NCBI GenBank assembly: GCA_030614945.1
Contig: JAUXAH010000164.1
Span: 1 to 5,079, forward strand
Direction of reading: 5' to 3'
Length of the DNA stretch: 5,079 nucleotides
Source of the DNA: Phycisphaerae bacterium
Lineage (GTDB): Bacteria > Planctomycetota > Phycisphaerae > Sedimentisphaerales > SG8-4
The notes below the pieces were generated by a model. The model was given only the letters and a program-made list of their open reading frames with translations. It ran no database searches and had not been told where the DNA came from. The translations under genes and the position numbers were made by a program. Below, one piece after another: positions 4,923 through 5,079 of the stretch. Positions within the stretch are counted from its first letter, which is position 1; every line of letters begins with the position of its first letter.

Positions 4923-4995
4923 ATAACACAACTCCTTTCACAAATAAATAAACTAAACTTTTAATATCATCCTTACTTACACTAAAAGACCCGCC

Positions 4996-5024
4996 ATTAT
5001 CCCAATAAAAATAAGACTGGTCAA
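4996..5024 (-). promoter_or_regulatory. Sigma-70-type promoter for the small gene
   Basis: On the minus strand TTGACC (5019-5024) is followed after exactly 17 bases by GATAAT (4996-5001), with TGG directly before it as an extended -10. An A/T-rich stretch lies just upstream (5025-5050) and could act as an UP element. Transcription should start near 4989, giving a 5' leader of about 65 bases before the ATG at 4922. This is the best promoter in the window. Confidence 0.7.
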
Positions 5025-5079
5025 CATCTTTTTTTAGATATTTTTAACTACACTGAACACACCGCCAGGCTTATACCAG

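Noticed and set aside
4621..4951. Frames on both strands over the small Pro/Glu-rich gene (4621-4941 minus, 4697-4951 plus)
   Set aside because: The 24-base repeat keeps several frames open. These give Arg/Ala- or Leu/Ala-rich strings, and the minus one starts at a GTG that overlaps the ribosome binding site of the preferred ATG.
5034..5078. Possible C-terminus of an upstream minus-strand gene at the window edge
   Set aside because: Two different frames stay open for only 9-14 codons before a stop, which is too little to choose between them or to call a gene.

Overview
The window looks like bacterial chromosomal DNA of moderate G+C content with gene-poor, repeat-rich spacers. The gene mix (a formylglycine-type sulfatase, a bacterial single-RRM glycine/arginine-rich RNA-binding protein, and rplS running into yraN and tatD) would fit a Planctomycetota-like, possibly Phycisphaerae-type, bacterium. 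That is an inference from gene content, not a placement. No CRISPR array, tRNA, rRNA, transposase or phage gene is visible.

Left part, plus strand. The window opens inside a sulfatase gene, of which only the C-terminal part is present (3-707). A 226-base spacer holds nested stem-loops and a leader that could fold as two interleaved hairpins. Next comes rplS (ribosomal protein L19, 934-1332). A 161-base spacer built from short repeats follows, then yraN (UPF0102 nuclease-fold family, TTG start, 1494-1883) and tatD (metal-dependent DNase/hydrolase, GTG start, 1883-2659). yraN and tatD overlap by one base (TAGTG), so they are very probably translationally coupled. rplS, yraN and tatD probably form one housekeeping unit for translation and nucleic-acid maintenance.

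Middle. A short-chain dehydrogenase/reductase frame (2665-3405, minus strand) ends 5 bases after tatD in convergent orientation. It lacks the N-terminal Rossmann glycine motif. Its first 19 codons are AT-rich spacer plus a tandem CGAAATT repeat, and the repeat stops exactly where family homology begins. The catalytic Lys position also reads Arg. It is best described as a 5'-truncated, repeat-disrupted pseudogene.

The roughly 820 bases from 3406 to 4224 hold no convincing protein gene. They contain a set of nested complementary segments ending in a clear intrinsic terminator (3897-3921), then a large imperfect palindrome (3949-4047), then a CATTGCGAG...GAAGCAATCTC dispersed-type repeat (4050-4099).

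Right part, minus strand. A strong sigma-70-type promoter (4996-5024: TTGACC, 17-base spacer, GATAAT with TGn) drives a 37-codon Pro/Glu-rich small gene with octapeptide repeats (4809-4922). A 272-base spacer rich in stem-loops follows, then the RRM protein gene (4225-4536). No better promoter was found for the RRM gene, so the two may share a transcript with a structured spacer. This is the most interesting arrangement in the window. Nothing here amounts to a complete new defence or mobile system.
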